Translations under genes and position numbers: made by a program | Notes under the pieces: generated by a model | Databases searched by the model: none | Told to the model about the DNA's origin: nothing | Seen by the model: only the letters and a program-made list of their open reading frames with translations | Origin: Breznakibacter xylanolyticus | Lineage (GTDB): Bacteria > Bacteroidota > Bacteroidia > Bacteroidales > Marinilabiliaceae | Direction: 5' to 3' | NCBI RefSeq assembly: GCF_003254275.1 | Contig: NZ_QKZK01000011.1 | Location: 84,342-148,341, forward strand | DNA: 64,000 bases | Shown here: positions 54,130 through 62,536 of the stretch, piece by piece | Layout: the number at the start of each line of letters is the position of its first letter | Numbering within the stretch: position 1 is the first letter of the stretch

Positions 54130-54222
54130 TTATTTCTTTTTCTTGTGACGGTTTTTTCTTAGTCTTTTCTTACGCTTGTGCGTAGCCATCTTATGTCTTT
54201 TTCTTTTTTTACCGCTTGGCAT
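54130..54222 (-). CDS. 30-residue basic ribosomal protein of the AURKAIP1/COX24 type
   Basis: A tiny frame of 31 codons: MPSGKKRKRHKMATHKRKKR and then LRKNRHKKKK, stop TAA. Nearly all residues are Lys, Arg or His. It matches the small Bacteroidetes protein annotated as AURKAIP1/COX24-domain protein, homologous to the mitochondrial small-subunit protein mS38, which binds rRNA. It sits between the RNase G and HU genes; the same small gene next to these neighbours is common in Bacteroidetes. Confidence 0.85.
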   Translation of the reverse strand: MPSGKKRKRHKMATHKRKKRLRKNRHKKKK

Positions 54223-54255
54223 GGCATTAATTTTTTAAGATAAATAACTGTCGGA

Positions 54256-54540
54256 TTATTTCACTTGAGTTTTCACTTTTCCTGTGAAGCTCTTTGAAGG
54301 CTTAAACGAGGGAATGAAATGCTCGGGGATAATGATGGTGGTGTTTTTAGAGATGTTGCGTGCAGTTTTCTCGGCGCGTTTTTTCACCACGAAGCTGCCA
54401 AATCCTCTCAAATACACGTTTTTGCCCTTCACCAATGAACCTTTGATGGTGTCCATGAAGGCTTCCACTGCTTTCTGTACTGTAACTTTCTCAATTCCGG
54501 TGTTTTTCGAAATCTCGTTTACGATATCAGCCTTTGTCAT
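54256..54540 (-). CDS. HU-family DNA-binding protein
   Basis: 94 aa, the standard length of HU/IHF. It begins MTKADIVNEISKNTGIEKVT and has the dimer-core LRGFGSFVVKKRAEKTARNI with the DNA-binding arm (NTTIIIPEHFIPSFKPSKSF). HU bends and packages DNA and assists recombination and regulation. Second-position Lys/Thr and PEHFIPSFKPSK resemble the Bacteroidetes IHF-like subgroup. A -7 element TATCTTTG (54598-54605, minus) is upstream. Confidence 0.95.
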   Translation of the reverse strand: MTKADIVNEISKNTGIEKVTVQKAVEAFMDTIKGSLVKGKNVYLRGFGSFVVKKRAEKTARNISKNTTIIIPEHFIPSFKPSKSFTGKVKTQVK

Positions 54541-54597
54541 TTTAGTAAAATTATTTAATTATCAACTAATTACAAAACGATTTTAAAATTCAGATTG

Positions 54598-54605
54598 CAA
54601 AGATA
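54598..54605 (-). promoter_or_regulatory. -7 element TATCTTTG for the HU gene
   Basis: The minus strand reads TATCTTTG about 58 bases before the HU ATG; a TTG at 54630-54632 could be a distant -33 element (24-base spacing). Confidence 0.5.
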
Positions 54606-54661
54606 TAGGAAGTTCTGAATTTAAAAAAACAATTAAACTATTTTTACACAAAATTTTAACC

Positions 54662-55717
54662 ATGTCTTCCATCAGTGATGCGTTGATTTTGTGGTACAAC
54701 CGTCATCAACGCGACCTCCCCTGGCGTGCCACTCGCGATCCCTATTTGATATGGCTTTCTGAAATCATTTTACAGCAAACGCAGGTAGCCACAGGGTTAC
54801 AATACTATTTGCGTTTTGCCGAACGATATCCGGATATTCATCATTTGGCTGTAGCATCCGAAGATGAGGTGTTGAAAATGTGGCAAGGCCTAGGGTATTA
54901 TTCGCGAGCTCGTCATCTCCTTTTTACTGCCCGTTACATCGATGAACATTATGCGGGGCATTTTCCTTGTACGTATCACGAAATCTTACGACTGAAGGGT
55001 GTTGGCAAATATACCGCTGCTGCCATTGCATCGTTTGCGTTCGATTTGCCTCATGCGGTGGTTGACGGCAATGTGGGGCGTGTGATCTCGCGCTATTTTG
55101 CCATGGCCGAACCTGTCGATTCAACCAACGGACAGCGAGAGCTTGATCGGTTGGCTCATGTTGTGATGGATCCTGTGCGGGCAGCTCAGCACAATCAGGC
55201 CATCATGGAATTAGGGGCTTTGGTGTGTCGCCCCGTGCAACCGGCTTGCGATGAGTGTCCTTTGGCCGAGAGGTGCTTGGCCAGACAACGAGGTGTCGTG
55301 GATCTATTTCCGTTTAAGCAACGCAAAACGGCTGTGAAGCATCGTCACTTTATTTATATATGGTGTCAAGACGGGGATGAGGTTTTTGTACAACGCCGCG
55401 AGGGTAATGATATTTGGAAAGGTTTGTACCAGTTTCCGATGTTCGAAGTAACGCAACCCGTGGATGTGAACCATGTGGGAGCGATTGTCGCCGAAAGGAT
55501 GGGGGTGACGTCTGATGCTGTGGTGGTGATGTCAGTTCACGAAACGCGACATGTATTGACTCATCAGCGTTTGCATCTCACCATAATCAGGGTGATGTTT
55601 CATCGAGACTCTATGCCTCTGTTTTTTTGTGATTATGAGAGAGTGTCTCTTGAAAATATTCATCAGTATGCTTTCCCTAAACCATTGATCGATTATCTCG
55701 ATTTATTGGGTGCGTGA
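54662..55717 (+). CDS. mutY: A/G-specific adenine glycosylase
   Basis: Base-excision repair enzyme that removes adenine opposite 8-oxoguanine. 351 aa. The catalytic glutamate is in SEIILQQTQV (about 38), the helix-hairpin-helix is LKGVGKYTAAAIASFAF, the catalytic aspartate is in VVDGNVGRV, and the 4Fe-4S cluster motif C-x6-C-x2-C-x5-C is complete (CRPVQPACDECPLAERC). The C-terminal NUDIX-like domain (about 225-345) recognises 8-oxoG. Divergently transcribed from HU. Confidence 0.96.
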   Translation: MSSISDALILWYNRHQRDLPWRATRDPYLIWLSEIILQQTQVATGLQYYLRFAERYPDIHHLAVASEDEVLKMWQGLGYYSRARHLLFTARYIDEHYAGHFPCTYHEILRLKGVGKYTAAAIASFAFDLPHAVVDGNVGRVISRYFAMAEPVDSTNGQRELDRLAHVVMDPVRAAQHNQAIMELGALVCRPVQPACDECPLAERCLARQRGVVDLFPFKQRKTAVKHRHFIYIWCQDGDEVFVQRREGNDIWKGLYQFPMFEVTQPVDVNHVGAIVAERMGVTSDAVVVMSVHETRHVLTHQRLHLTIIRVMFHRDSMPLFFCDYERVSLENIHQYAFPKPLIDYLDLLGA

Positions 55718-55838
55718 GCCCTTTCGATGGATGGTTAAAATTATTTCCTTGATGTTCTGCCCGAAACTCCATAATTTGTTCATCCAAACCTGTTTGTTTG
55801 GAGCCTTCGGTTCCGGCAAAACACAAAACTGACCTGCG

Positions 55839-56183
55839 ATGAATTTAACGGGGAGAGCAAAAAAATTAGTCATCATTATTGGTGAACATGAACGCGTGTA
55901 CTCGCGTCCATTATATGAAGCCATTGTGTTTGCGGCCAAAAAATATCGTTTGTCGGGAGCCACGGTGACCCGTGGGATGCTTTCGTTCGGCAATGACAGT
56001 CTCAATTCCAGTGCTAAAGTGTTTGAATTGGCGGGTGATTTTCCCATGATGATCACCTTGGTTGATGTGGCTGAGCGCATTGAGGATTTTAGCGGTATCA
56101 TGTCCAAGCTGCTCGATAAAGCCAATAGTGGCGGAATTATTTATCACGAAGAGGTGAACGTGGTACGATACGGTAAGCAGTGA
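55839..56183 (+). CDS. DUF190 family protein
   Basis: 114 aa. DUF190 proteins have a ferredoxin-like/PII-like fold. Here AKKLVIIIGEHERVYSRPLY, AAKKYRLSGATVTRGMLSFG and the closing strands (MMITLVDVAERIEDFSGIMS, GGIIYHEEVNVVRY) are typical. Members often sit next to the fluoride exporter CrcB, but no crcB is found on either side here. The role of the family is unknown; a small-molecule sensor like PII is an inference from the fold. Start ATG at 55839. Confidence 0.85.
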   Translation: MNLTGRAKKLVIIIGEHERVYSRPLYEAIVFAAKKYRLSGATVTRGMLSFGNDSLNSSAKVFELAGDFPMMITLVDVAERIEDFSGIMSKLLDKANSGGIIYHEEVNVVRYGKQ

Positions 56184-56187
56184 GGGT

Positions 56188-56219
56188 TTTGTATTTTCGT
56201 GCCTGTTAGGTTATCTTTG
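56188..56219 (+). promoter_or_regulatory. Bacteroidetes promoter of the pseudo-phosphatase gene
   Basis: TTTG (56188-56191) and TATCTTTG (56212-56219) with 20-base spacing, a near-consensus promoter 24 bases before the ATG. Confidence 0.7.
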
Positions 56220-56242
56220 GCATTGAAAAACAAAATCGATAA

Positions 56243-57814
56243 ATGAGAAAGCTTTTTGTGTGGCTCGCTTTGGGGGCGGCAATGGTCGCTAAGGCCGAAG
56301 TGCCCACGCCTCCGCGCTTGGTGGTGGTGGTGATGGTGGATGAATTGGGGGCGGAGCAGTTGTTTCTCTGGCAAAAGAAATTCGAGAAGGGCGGATTTGC
56401 ACGTCTGCTCAATCAAGGGATGATTTATCCGAATGTGATGCTTAACTCAACTTCGTTGTACGAGGGAACTTCTGTAGCATCATTTTATACCGGTGCGACG
56501 CCATCGGTGCACGGGGTGGTGTCGCGACAGTGGTTCGACCGTTTTTCGCAGCGCACCATTGATGTGCTGCAAGGTTATTCACAGGAGCCTGTTAACGACA
56601 GTGTGGTGCCTTATCGCAACACGTCACTGCTCTGTTCTACGTTGGGTGACGAATTGCGGCGCGTTTATCCCGGTAAATCGCAGGTGCGTGCCATTGGTTT
56701 ATCGCCACACATCATTACCTGGGCCAAGGGGAATAATCCCGATGGTTACTACGTGCTGGATAGTCAGACCGGGATGATGCGCAATGGCTCTAAGACTCAT
56801 CTGCCGCAATGGGTACACGATTTTAATGGTAAAGGGTTTGCCGATTTGTACCGTCAGCGTGAGTGGGGGCCTCTCAACGACATTAATGATTACTATGCGT
56901 CCAAATTTCGCAATCAGGGGCAATCTCGCAATTTTCTTTATAAGTTAAATGCGTCACCCGGGTATGGTCACATGGTGCATTCTCCTTATGGTAACCTGAT
57001 GATGCGCGATTTTGCTGTGGCCATGTTGTTGAACGAAAACCTGGGGCGTGACGCTTATCCCGATTTGCTGACAGTGTCCTTTTCGTTAAAGCCCGGAGTG
57101 GTTCGCAATGCCGGGCAATACGATGCCGAGGTGGAAGATATGATGTTGCGTCTCGATCGGGAGATGACCGGACTTGTGGGATTTCTCGATGAGGTGTTGG
57201 GACTCGATAAGGTGTTGGTGGTGCTCACAGGAGCCTTTAATCGGAGTGCATTGCCTACTGATAATATTCAGGCCGACATCCCCACCGGGGCATTTAATGG
57301 TCGTAAGGCTCTTTCGTTGTTGAACCTTTATTTCATGGCCAAACATGGTCAGGGTAAATGGGTGCAGGCCTATCACGATGGCTCTTTTTATTTGAATGAG
57401 AAGCTCATTGCAGATAAAAAAATCTCTATGGATGAGATGCGTCGCGAAGCAGCTGATTTATTGATTCAAATGTCGGGTGTGGCGCGTGCTTATACCTATG
57501 ACCAGTTGATGAACGAGAGTTCAGCCTTAGTCGGTGGTGTTGTTTATCAGTCGTTTCATGCCAAGCGATCGGGCGATGTGTTGATTGAGTTAGAACCGGG
57601 ATGGGGCGAAGAACTCGATAATGGCGAGGTGGTTCCCCGTCCGCAATTGAACCGCCAGGTGCCGGTGGTGTTTTTTGGAGCTTCAGTACCACATGGCATT
57701 GTGCATCGACCTTGTAATGTGGTAGATGTGGCGCCCACTATCAGTTCGTTTTTGCAAATTGCCATGCCCAACGGTAACGTGGGTTCTCCGATGACGGAGG
57801 TGTTTGGGCGTTGA
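56243..57814 (+). CDS. Alkaline phosphatase-superfamily protein without catalytic residues (pseudo-enzyme)
   Basis: 523 aa with a signal peptide (MRKLFVWLALGAAMVAKAEV). The fold is that of PafA/nucleotide-pyrophosphatase-type phosphatases: PRLVVVVMVDELGAEQL keeps the first metal Asp, and ASFYTGATPSVHGVVSRQWF is the region after the nucleophile. Residues expected for catalysis are missing: at the nucleophile Thr position (usually TxxGH before SIYTG) I read EGTSVASFYTG; the Asp/His pair of SSTDYVGH is replaced in SLKPGVVRNAG; and the DH of LTADHG is replaced by LTGAFN. The protein is otherwise full length with no stop. Likely a periplasmic binding or scaffold protein derived from a phosphatase. 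Confidence 0.82.
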   Translation: MRKLFVWLALGAAMVAKAEVPTPPRLVVVVMVDELGAEQLFLWQKKFEKGGFARLLNQGMIYPNVMLNSTSLYEGTSVASFYTGATPSVHGVVSRQWFDRFSQRTIDVLQGYSQEPVNDSVVPYRNTSLLCSTLGDELRRVYPGKSQVRAIGLSPHIITWAKGNNPDGYYVLDSQTGMMRNGSKTHLPQWVHDFNGKGFADLYRQREWGPLNDINDYYASKFRNQGQSRNFLYKLNASPGYGHMVHSPYGNLMMRDFAVAMLLNENLGRDAYPDLLTVSFSLKPGVVRNAGQYDAEVEDMMLRLDREMTGLVGFLDEVLGLDKVLVVLTGAFNRSALPTDNIQADIPTGAFNGRKALSLLNLYFMAKHGQGKWVQAYHDGSFYLNEKLIADKKISMDEMRREAADLLIQMSGVARAYTYDQLMNESSALVGGVVYQSFHAKRSGDVLIELEPGWGEELDNGEVVPRPQLNRQVPVVFFGASVPHGIVHRPCNVVDVAPTISSFLQIAMPNGNVGSPMTEVFGR

Positions 57815-57832
57815 ATTGTTTTTTAGGTCATG

Positions 57833-57875
57833 CAACAAGGGCTGTCAGTCGGTGTTCGATTGGCAGCCCTTGTTG
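57833..57875. terminator. Bidirectional terminator with 15-bp stem
   Basis: CAACAAGGGCTGTCA (57833-57847) pairs with TGGCAGCCCTTGTTG (57861-57875, one G-U pair). It lies between the convergent pseudo-phosphatase and pcrB genes. Confidence 0.75.
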
Positions 57876-57879
57876 TGTG

Positions 57880-58617
57880 TTAGTGGCTTTGTTGCACGAT
57901 GCTTGTGAAGGTTCTCATTAATGCCGGATCCTTTTCGAGTGCATTGCCCACTACAATCAGGTCGGCACCGGCGTTGCATGCAGCCTCCACTTTTTCGGGG
58001 GTGTTGAGGCCTCCGCCAATCATCAGCGGGATATGGAGGATTTGTTTCACGGCGGTGATCATCTCAACGGGCACGGGTTGATGGGCGCCACTGCCGCCAT
58101 CCATGTATATCATTTTCATGCCCAAATATTGGCCGGCCAAGGCGGTGGCCACCGCGATGTCGGTTTTTGAAGCGGGGATGGGCATGGTATTGCTCATGTA
58201 CTCCACCGATGTGGGTTTACCTCCGTCGATAATCATGTATCCGGTTGAGATGACTTCGATGGGTGTGCGGTGCAGGATGGGGGCAGCCACAACGTGGTTT
58301 CCGATGAGGAATTCGGGGTTTCGGCCTGATATCAGAGAAATAAACAAGATGGCATCAGCACTGTGAGAGAGTTGGAGCAGACTACCAGGGTATAGAACTA
58401 CGGGTAAATCGAGGTTTTGCTTGAGGGCTTCAACCACACTGTCGGTGAGGGTGCTCACCAGGCTTCCTCCCACCAAAACCATGTCCGGCTTGGTTTCGCC
58501 CAGCAGCGTGATGGTTTTTTGCAGTTGATCGCCGTCGCACTTGTCGGGGTCAATCAATACGGCCAATTGCTTCTTGCCTTGCTGAGATTTGGTGAGAATG
58601 GAAGCGTAAATGTTCAT
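57880..58617 (-). CDS. Geranylgeranylglyceryl/heptaprenylglyceryl phosphate synthase family protein
   Basis: 245 aa TIM-barrel enzyme that transfers a polyprenyl group to glycerol-1-phosphate. Signatures: AVLIDPDKCDGDQL near the start (phosphate-binding), MVLVGGSLVST, IYMDGGSGAHQPVP and the C-terminal phosphate loop IGGGLNTPEKVEAACNAGAD followed by VVGNALEKD. In Bacteroidetes these PcrB-like proteins make ether lipid precursors, though their role is less clear than in archaea. Start ATG at 58617. Cytoplasmic, single-gene unit. Confidence 0.9.
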   Translation of the reverse strand: MNIYASILTKSQQGKKQLAVLIDPDKCDGDQLQKTITLLGETKPDMVLVGGSLVSTLTDSVVEALKQNLDLPVVLYPGSLLQLSHSADAILFISLISGRNPEFLIGNHVVAAPILHRTPIEVISTGYMIIDGGKPTSVEYMSNTMPIPASKTDIAVATALAGQYLGMKMIYMDGGSGAHQPVPVEMITAVKQILHIPLMIGGGLNTPEKVEAACNAGADLIVVGNALEKDPALMRTFTSIVQQSH

Positions 58618-58952
58618 GTGTTTATTGAAGTATTAAGATATGAGTGTCTCAAGACACAAGATGATAAAGTTCTTTTAATTATCCTCCTGTGTATTGCTTG
58701 ACGAGCATTGTGATTGTTTTATCTGTTTAAATTTAGTATGTGGCTGTATTTCATGAAGTTTATTTTGCTAATCAAAACGGCTGTGCAGATTCACAATGGC
58801 AGAGAATTACACGAATTATGACTTTCGGATCGTAAAATGATGGTACTTGTGTCCTCTTGTACTTTTGCACTACTTCCAATAATTATTCATCAGTGTCTAA
58901 GCCTTCTATGATGCTCGTTTCATGGGATTTTAGTGAATGTCGAGGGTGTTGA
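58618..58952. other. Intergenic region between pcrB-like gene and the gld cluster
   Basis: 335 bases. Only a short palindrome GTGTCTCAAGACAC (near 58643) is visible; no gene, tRNA or promoter is supported. Confidence 0.5.
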
Positions 58953-59582
58953 CTACAGCAAATAGACCATTGCCAGAGCGTTGTTGCATGTGGCGGAGAG
59001 GGTCAGTTGTTTTTCGATGTTGTGTTTGTTATAAATGGTTTCGATGATAAAGGGGTGTTCTGTATTGATGGTGAAAGGGAGCACATGCAGGTGTTCTTTA
59101 AAATCGATTTCCGTTTCATCCCAATATTTGAACAAGGCTTCTTTGGCGCACCAAATGAGGGTTTGCCACGTCAGCAGGTTGGTCGGGTCAATCATTTTCG
59201 CCTCGTTTGGGTTGATGAATCGCGAAGCTACCTTGGCCACGCGTGGGGTGATGGTCTCCACGTCCACGGTGACGGGGTGCGTGGGGTGTATTGCCACCAC
59301 GGCCAGTCCGTTGGTATGCGAAATGCTCAGTTGGCAGCCGTTGATGACGGGGCGTCCGGATGGGTGATACTGCACGGGTGAGTGAATGTCTGTGTATTGC
59401 TGAATGAGTCGGCGAGATGCCAGCCATTCCCGCCTGCGTTTTTCGACCCGGAAGCTGTGGTATGTAATTTTTTCCTCGGGCGTCAGGTTGACAGATGCAA
59501 AGAGATCTTCCGATGGTTCGGAGAGATCCCATCCTGCCAGGATGCCCCCATCGGGTGTTTTATGTTCAAAAGCAAGTGGCAT
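58953..59582 (-). CDS. 4'-phosphopantetheinyl transferase superfamily protein
   Basis: 209 aa Sfp-type enzyme that loads the phosphopantetheine arm of CoA onto acyl or peptidyl carrier proteins. Motifs: SISHTNGLAVVAI, VDVETITPRVAKVASRF (metal-binding D-x-E) and WCAKEALFKYW (catalytic WxxKEA). Start ATG at 59582. It follows gldD by only 3 bases and is the last gene of ssb-gldE-gldD-PPTase, an order known in Bacteroidetes. No carrier-protein cluster is near. Confidence 0.93.
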   Translation of the reverse strand: MPLAFEHKTPDGGILAGWDLSEPSEDLFASVNLTPEEKITYHSFRVEKRRREWLASRRLIQQYTDIHSPVQYHPSGRPVINGCQLSISHTNGLAVVAIHPTHPVTVDVETITPRVAKVASRFINPNEAKMIDPTNLLTWQTLIWCAKEALFKYWDETEIDFKEHLHVLPFTINTEHPFIIETIYNKHNIEKQLTLSATCNNALAMVYLL

Positions 59583-59585
59583 GCG

Positions 59586-60170
59586 TTAGTCGTTCCATTC
59601 AAACGTTTCCATCATGTGAAGCACGTCGCGGCTCACGAAATCCACCACCGGAGCCAGCGAATCCTTGTTGGGCGTCACGTTGAAGTAGAGCGAGCCTCTA
59701 AGGTGATGACGCAAACTGTCGGTTACCACAAATTGGATTCGGGAGGCTGCATCGCCTTTTATTTCGTAATAAACGCCATACACTTTTTTGTCGGGGTTAA
59801 TGAAATAGCGTTCGTTGATGGCGTCGGCTTTGACCGTGTGTTTATAGGCGAGCATGTGGCTATCCTCTTCCAGTGTGTTGAAGTTTTTTTGGATGTTGCG
59901 ATAACTGATGTGTACTTTGGCTTTCATCGCGGGAAATGCAACGTTGATCCAGTAAGGTTCGGCGTTGGCATCTTTGTCCTTTTCAATGTTGGCATACACG
60001 GGGTATTCAAACCGGTATGGGTAGCCATCGGGCATGGGTTGGTATTTTTTTTCGGGCATGGTAATACGGAAGTAGCCGCGTGGTTTTGGCATCGGGGCAT
60101 CTCCACATGCTGTGACGACGATTAGAAGTACAAGACCCATTGTGAGGCGGATTCCTTTATTCGGGATCAT
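59586..60170 (-). CDS. gldD: Gliding motility lipoprotein GldD
   Basis: 194 aa from the ATG at 60170. Lipoprotein signal MGLVLLIVVTACG, then the family opening PKPRGYFRITMPEKKYQPMP, and later YWINVAFPAMKAKVHISYRN and VYYEIKGDAASRIQFVVTDS. GldD is required for gliding motility in Flavobacterium and is tied to the type IX secretion system; Bacteroidales keep it without gliding, perhaps for secretion or envelope assembly. It lies between gldE and the PPTase gene. Confidence 0.9.
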   Translation of the reverse strand: MIPNKGIRLTMGLVLLIVVTACGDAPMPKPRGYFRITMPEKKYQPMPDGYPYRFEYPVYANIEKDKDANAEPYWINVAFPAMKAKVHISYRNIQKNFNTLEEDSHMLAYKHTVKADAINERYFINPDKKVYGVYYEIKGDAASRIQFVVTDSLRHHLRGSLYFNVTPNKDSLAPVVDFVSRDVLHMMETFEWND

Positions 60171-60290
60171 GATTTTAATATTTAATTCCGTCATTCTCCA
60201 AAGGGATTATGAGGTTGTTTTGTAATATTATTCGTGGCAGGAATACGCACCTGATCTTGTATGCCTGCAATAATGCGCTTTATTCCTCTG

Positions 60291-61646
60291 CTACTTGGTT
60301 TTATGGTTGGCCGTGGGTTGAATGGGTTTGTGCTGCATGAATTTCACTTTTTTAATTCTTCGGTTGTCTGCGGCCACCACCGTGAAGGTGCAATTGTTGA
60401 ATTCTATGGTTTCGTTTTTTTTGGGGATCTCACCTTTAATTTCGAGCAGTAAGCCGGCCAGGGTTTCTGCGTCACCTCTTACCGGTTCAAATTCAGATTC
60501 GTCGGTGTCGGTTACCTTGTGGAAGTCGTTGAGCAGCGTTTTGCCTTCAAAAATCAGTGAGCCGTCGGGCATTTGCACGTAAGGTGTTTCATCTTCGTCC
60601 ATCTCGTCACTGATGTCGCCCACAATTTCTTCCAGGATGTCTTCCAATGTCACGATTCCGGCCGTGCCTCCGTATTCATCTACCACCACGGCCATGTGTA
60701 TTTTACGTTTTTTGAATTCCGACAGTAAGTCGTTAATTTTTTTTGTCTCAGGAACGTAGTAGGGGGGACGTATTACCTTTTGCCATTCAAAGGAGGCGTC
60801 TTGATCCAGATGTAAAAGCAAATCTTTGACATAGAGGATGCCTTTGACATTGTCGGGCGTGTCTTCGTACACGGGGATGCGTGAGTAACCCGATTCGACA
60901 ATCACGGCCTGTACCTTTTTAAAGTCGCTTTCAATGTTGATGTCGATGACGTCTACGCGGGGGGTCATGATTTCCTGCACGTCGATGTTGCCAAACTTAA
61001 CAATGCCTTCGAGGATTTCTTTTTCGTCGGTAAGCTCGTTGGCCGTCAGTTCAAGTGCCTGCGAGAGCTCGTCCATCGACAGGCTTTTGGCTTTACGAGT
61101 AAGTCGTTGGTTGACAATGTTGGTGGAGGCAATGAGCAGATAGCTGATGGGATGAAAGATTTTGTTGATCGCCAAAAGCGGAAATGCCATGAACGCAGCA
61201 AACGAACGTGGATGGCGGGTGGCGTACACCTTGGGCAAAATTTCTCCAAAAAAGAGCAATCCGGAGGTAATCAAGATGGTTTCGAAGACGAAGCGCAGTG
61301 TGTTGGCTTGTCCGAAGTCGATGACCGATCCCGAAACAAATGCCGCCAAAATGACCACCCCCACGTTGACAAAGTTGTTGCCAATGAGGATGGTGGCTAA
61401 CAACCATTCGGGTTCGTCGAGGTGTTTGAGGATGAGTTGGTTGTTTTTTCCTTTTTCTTTTTTTAGGATGTCAATGTCAGATGGCTTTAGGGAAAAGTAA
61501 GCCACTTCGGAGCCCGACATTAATGCTGATGCGAACAGCAGAAATAGAGCTGCCACCAGAGCAACGGCCACACCCGTGGTGATGGGCTGTAAGGAAATGT
61601 GTGGTGATAACGATAGCAGGATGTGTTGATAATGATCCGTTTCCAA
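60291..61646 (-). CDS. gldE: Gliding motility-associated protein GldE (CNNM/CorC-like)
   Basis: 451 aa. A CNNM/DUF21 membrane domain (about 20-200, SGSEVAYFSLKPSDIDILKK, IGNNFVNVGVVILAAFVSGS), a CBS pair (about 215-345, VMTPRVD-like EIMTPRVDVIDINI) and a C-terminal CorC/HlyC transporter-associated domain (about 360-440, VVDEYGGTAGIVTLEDILEE). GldE partially substitutes for and works with GldD. The start is TTG at 61646: the frame is closed by a stop 15 bases upstream, and the next in-frame ATG lies within the first membrane helix. A possible contribution to Mg or other metal transport is a family inference. Confidence 0.92.
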   Translation of the reverse strand: METDHYQHILLSLSPHISLQPITTGVAVALVAALFLLFASALMSGSEVAYFSLKPSDIDILKKEKGKNNQLILKHLDEPEWLLATILIGNNFVNVGVVILAAFVSGSVIDFGQANTLRFVFETILITSGLLFFGEILPKVYATRHPRSFAAFMAFPLLAINKIFHPISYLLIASTNIVNQRLTRKAKSLSMDELSQALELTANELTDEKEILEGIVKFGNIDVQEIMTPRVDVIDINIESDFKKVQAVIVESGYSRIPVYEDTPDNVKGILYVKDLLLHLDQDASFEWQKVIRPPYYVPETKKINDLLSEFKKRKIHMAVVVDEYGGTAGIVTLEDILEEIVGDISDEMDEDETPYVQMPDGSLIFEGKTLLNDFHKVTDTDESEFEPVRGDAETLAGLLLEIKGEIPKKNETIEFNNCTFTVVAADNRRIKKVKFMQHKPIQPTANHKTK

Positions 61647-61669
61647 GCAGGTGCTGATTTAGTGAGACA

Positions 61670-62158
61670 TTAAAAGGGGAGGTCGTCTTCTACCTCAGGT
61701 AAGTTATCGAAGGGGCTGGGAGTGGGTGTCGGCGGAATAAACGATTGTTCCATTGGTGCCGACGCAGGCATGTAGTTGTTCGTTGCGGAGCCCATGGACG
61801 GTTCATTGGTCGGGGCACTGCCATCGGGGCGACGTCCCAACAGGGTGAGGTTGTCCACGTATATCTCGGTAGAATAGCGTTTGATGCCGTCCTTTTCGTA
61901 GCTGTTGGTTCTGATTTTTCCTTCAATAAAGAGTTGGGTTCCCTTTTTGACATATTTCTCAACCACTTGAGCCAGTCCACGCCACACCACAATGTTGTGC
62001 CACTCGGTGCGATCGGGTATTTGGCGGCCGTCGCGCCCTGTGTAACCACGTTCGGTGGTGGCCAGAGGAAAACGGGCTACCACGTTGTTATTGTCAAGGT
62101 ATCGAACTTCCGGGTCTTTGCCCACATTGCCCAGCAGGATGACTTTGTTAACTGACAT
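61670..62158 (-). CDS. ssb: Single-stranded DNA-binding protein
   Basis: 162 aa. OB-fold (about 1-110) with the family opening VNKVILLGNVGKDPEVRYLD and WHNIVVWRGLAQVVEKYVKK; the tail is flexible (PTPTPSPF) and ends in the acidic tip DDLPF, which binds partner proteins such as DNA polymerase factors. Protects single-stranded DNA in replication and repair. Start ATG at 62158; first gene of ssb-gldE-gldD-PPTase. Confidence 0.95.
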   Translation of the reverse strand: MSVNKVILLGNVGKDPEVRYLDNNNVVARFPLATTERGYTGRDGRQIPDRTEWHNIVVWRGLAQVVEKYVKKGTQLFIEGKIRTNSYEKDGIKRYSTEIYVDNLTLLGRRPDGSAPTNEPSMGSATNNYMPASAPMEQSFIPPTPTPSPFDNLPEVEDDLPF

Positions 62159-62340
62159 AGGTGTCTTACAAGAATTGAATGGCTAAATTACAAAAGTTTG
62201 TCCGTATTCTGTTTTTTTGGTTGCTGATTTTGCATCCGGCGCAATCTCGTTTGGTTTTTCATAAAAAAGAACCACTTTTTTACTGCTTTCATTGTGGTGT
62301 TTTGGTGCAAAAAGTTCATTGGACTGAGATTAGAGTTAAA

Positions 62341-62415
62341 ATAAACGCAAAGGCGCGAAGGCGCTGAGTTATTTTGTTACGCGTTGCGTTTAAATATCAA
62401 AGCAGTTAACTCAAA
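62341..62415 (+). repeat. Dispersed hairpin repeat, copy 4
   Basis: ATAAACGCAAAGGCGCGAAG, GCGCTGAGTTATTTTGTTAC, then GCGTTGCGTTTAAATATC and AAAGCAGTTAACTCAAA, close to copies 2 and 3. It ends 6 bases before the left end of the IS element. Confidence 0.9.
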
Positions 62416-62421
62416 TGATTT

Positions 62422-62437
62422 ATTCAACTTTCGCAAG
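62422..62437 (+). repeat. Left inverted repeat of the IS element
   Basis: ATTCAACTTTCGCAAG, exact reverse complement of the right end at 63985-64000. Confidence 0.93.
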
Positions 62438-62536
62438 TACGATATATGACTGATTTACAACAAAAAAGCAGCACAATAATTTGGTTAAGATCCTGATATT
62501 CAGTATCTTTATGTCGCCAAACAATCCCAAACGATT

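Noticed and set aside
62179..62367. Possible small membrane protein between ssb and the IS
   Set aside because: Its end is formed by the dispersed repeat and it has no conserved features; only the hydrophobic start looks protein-like.
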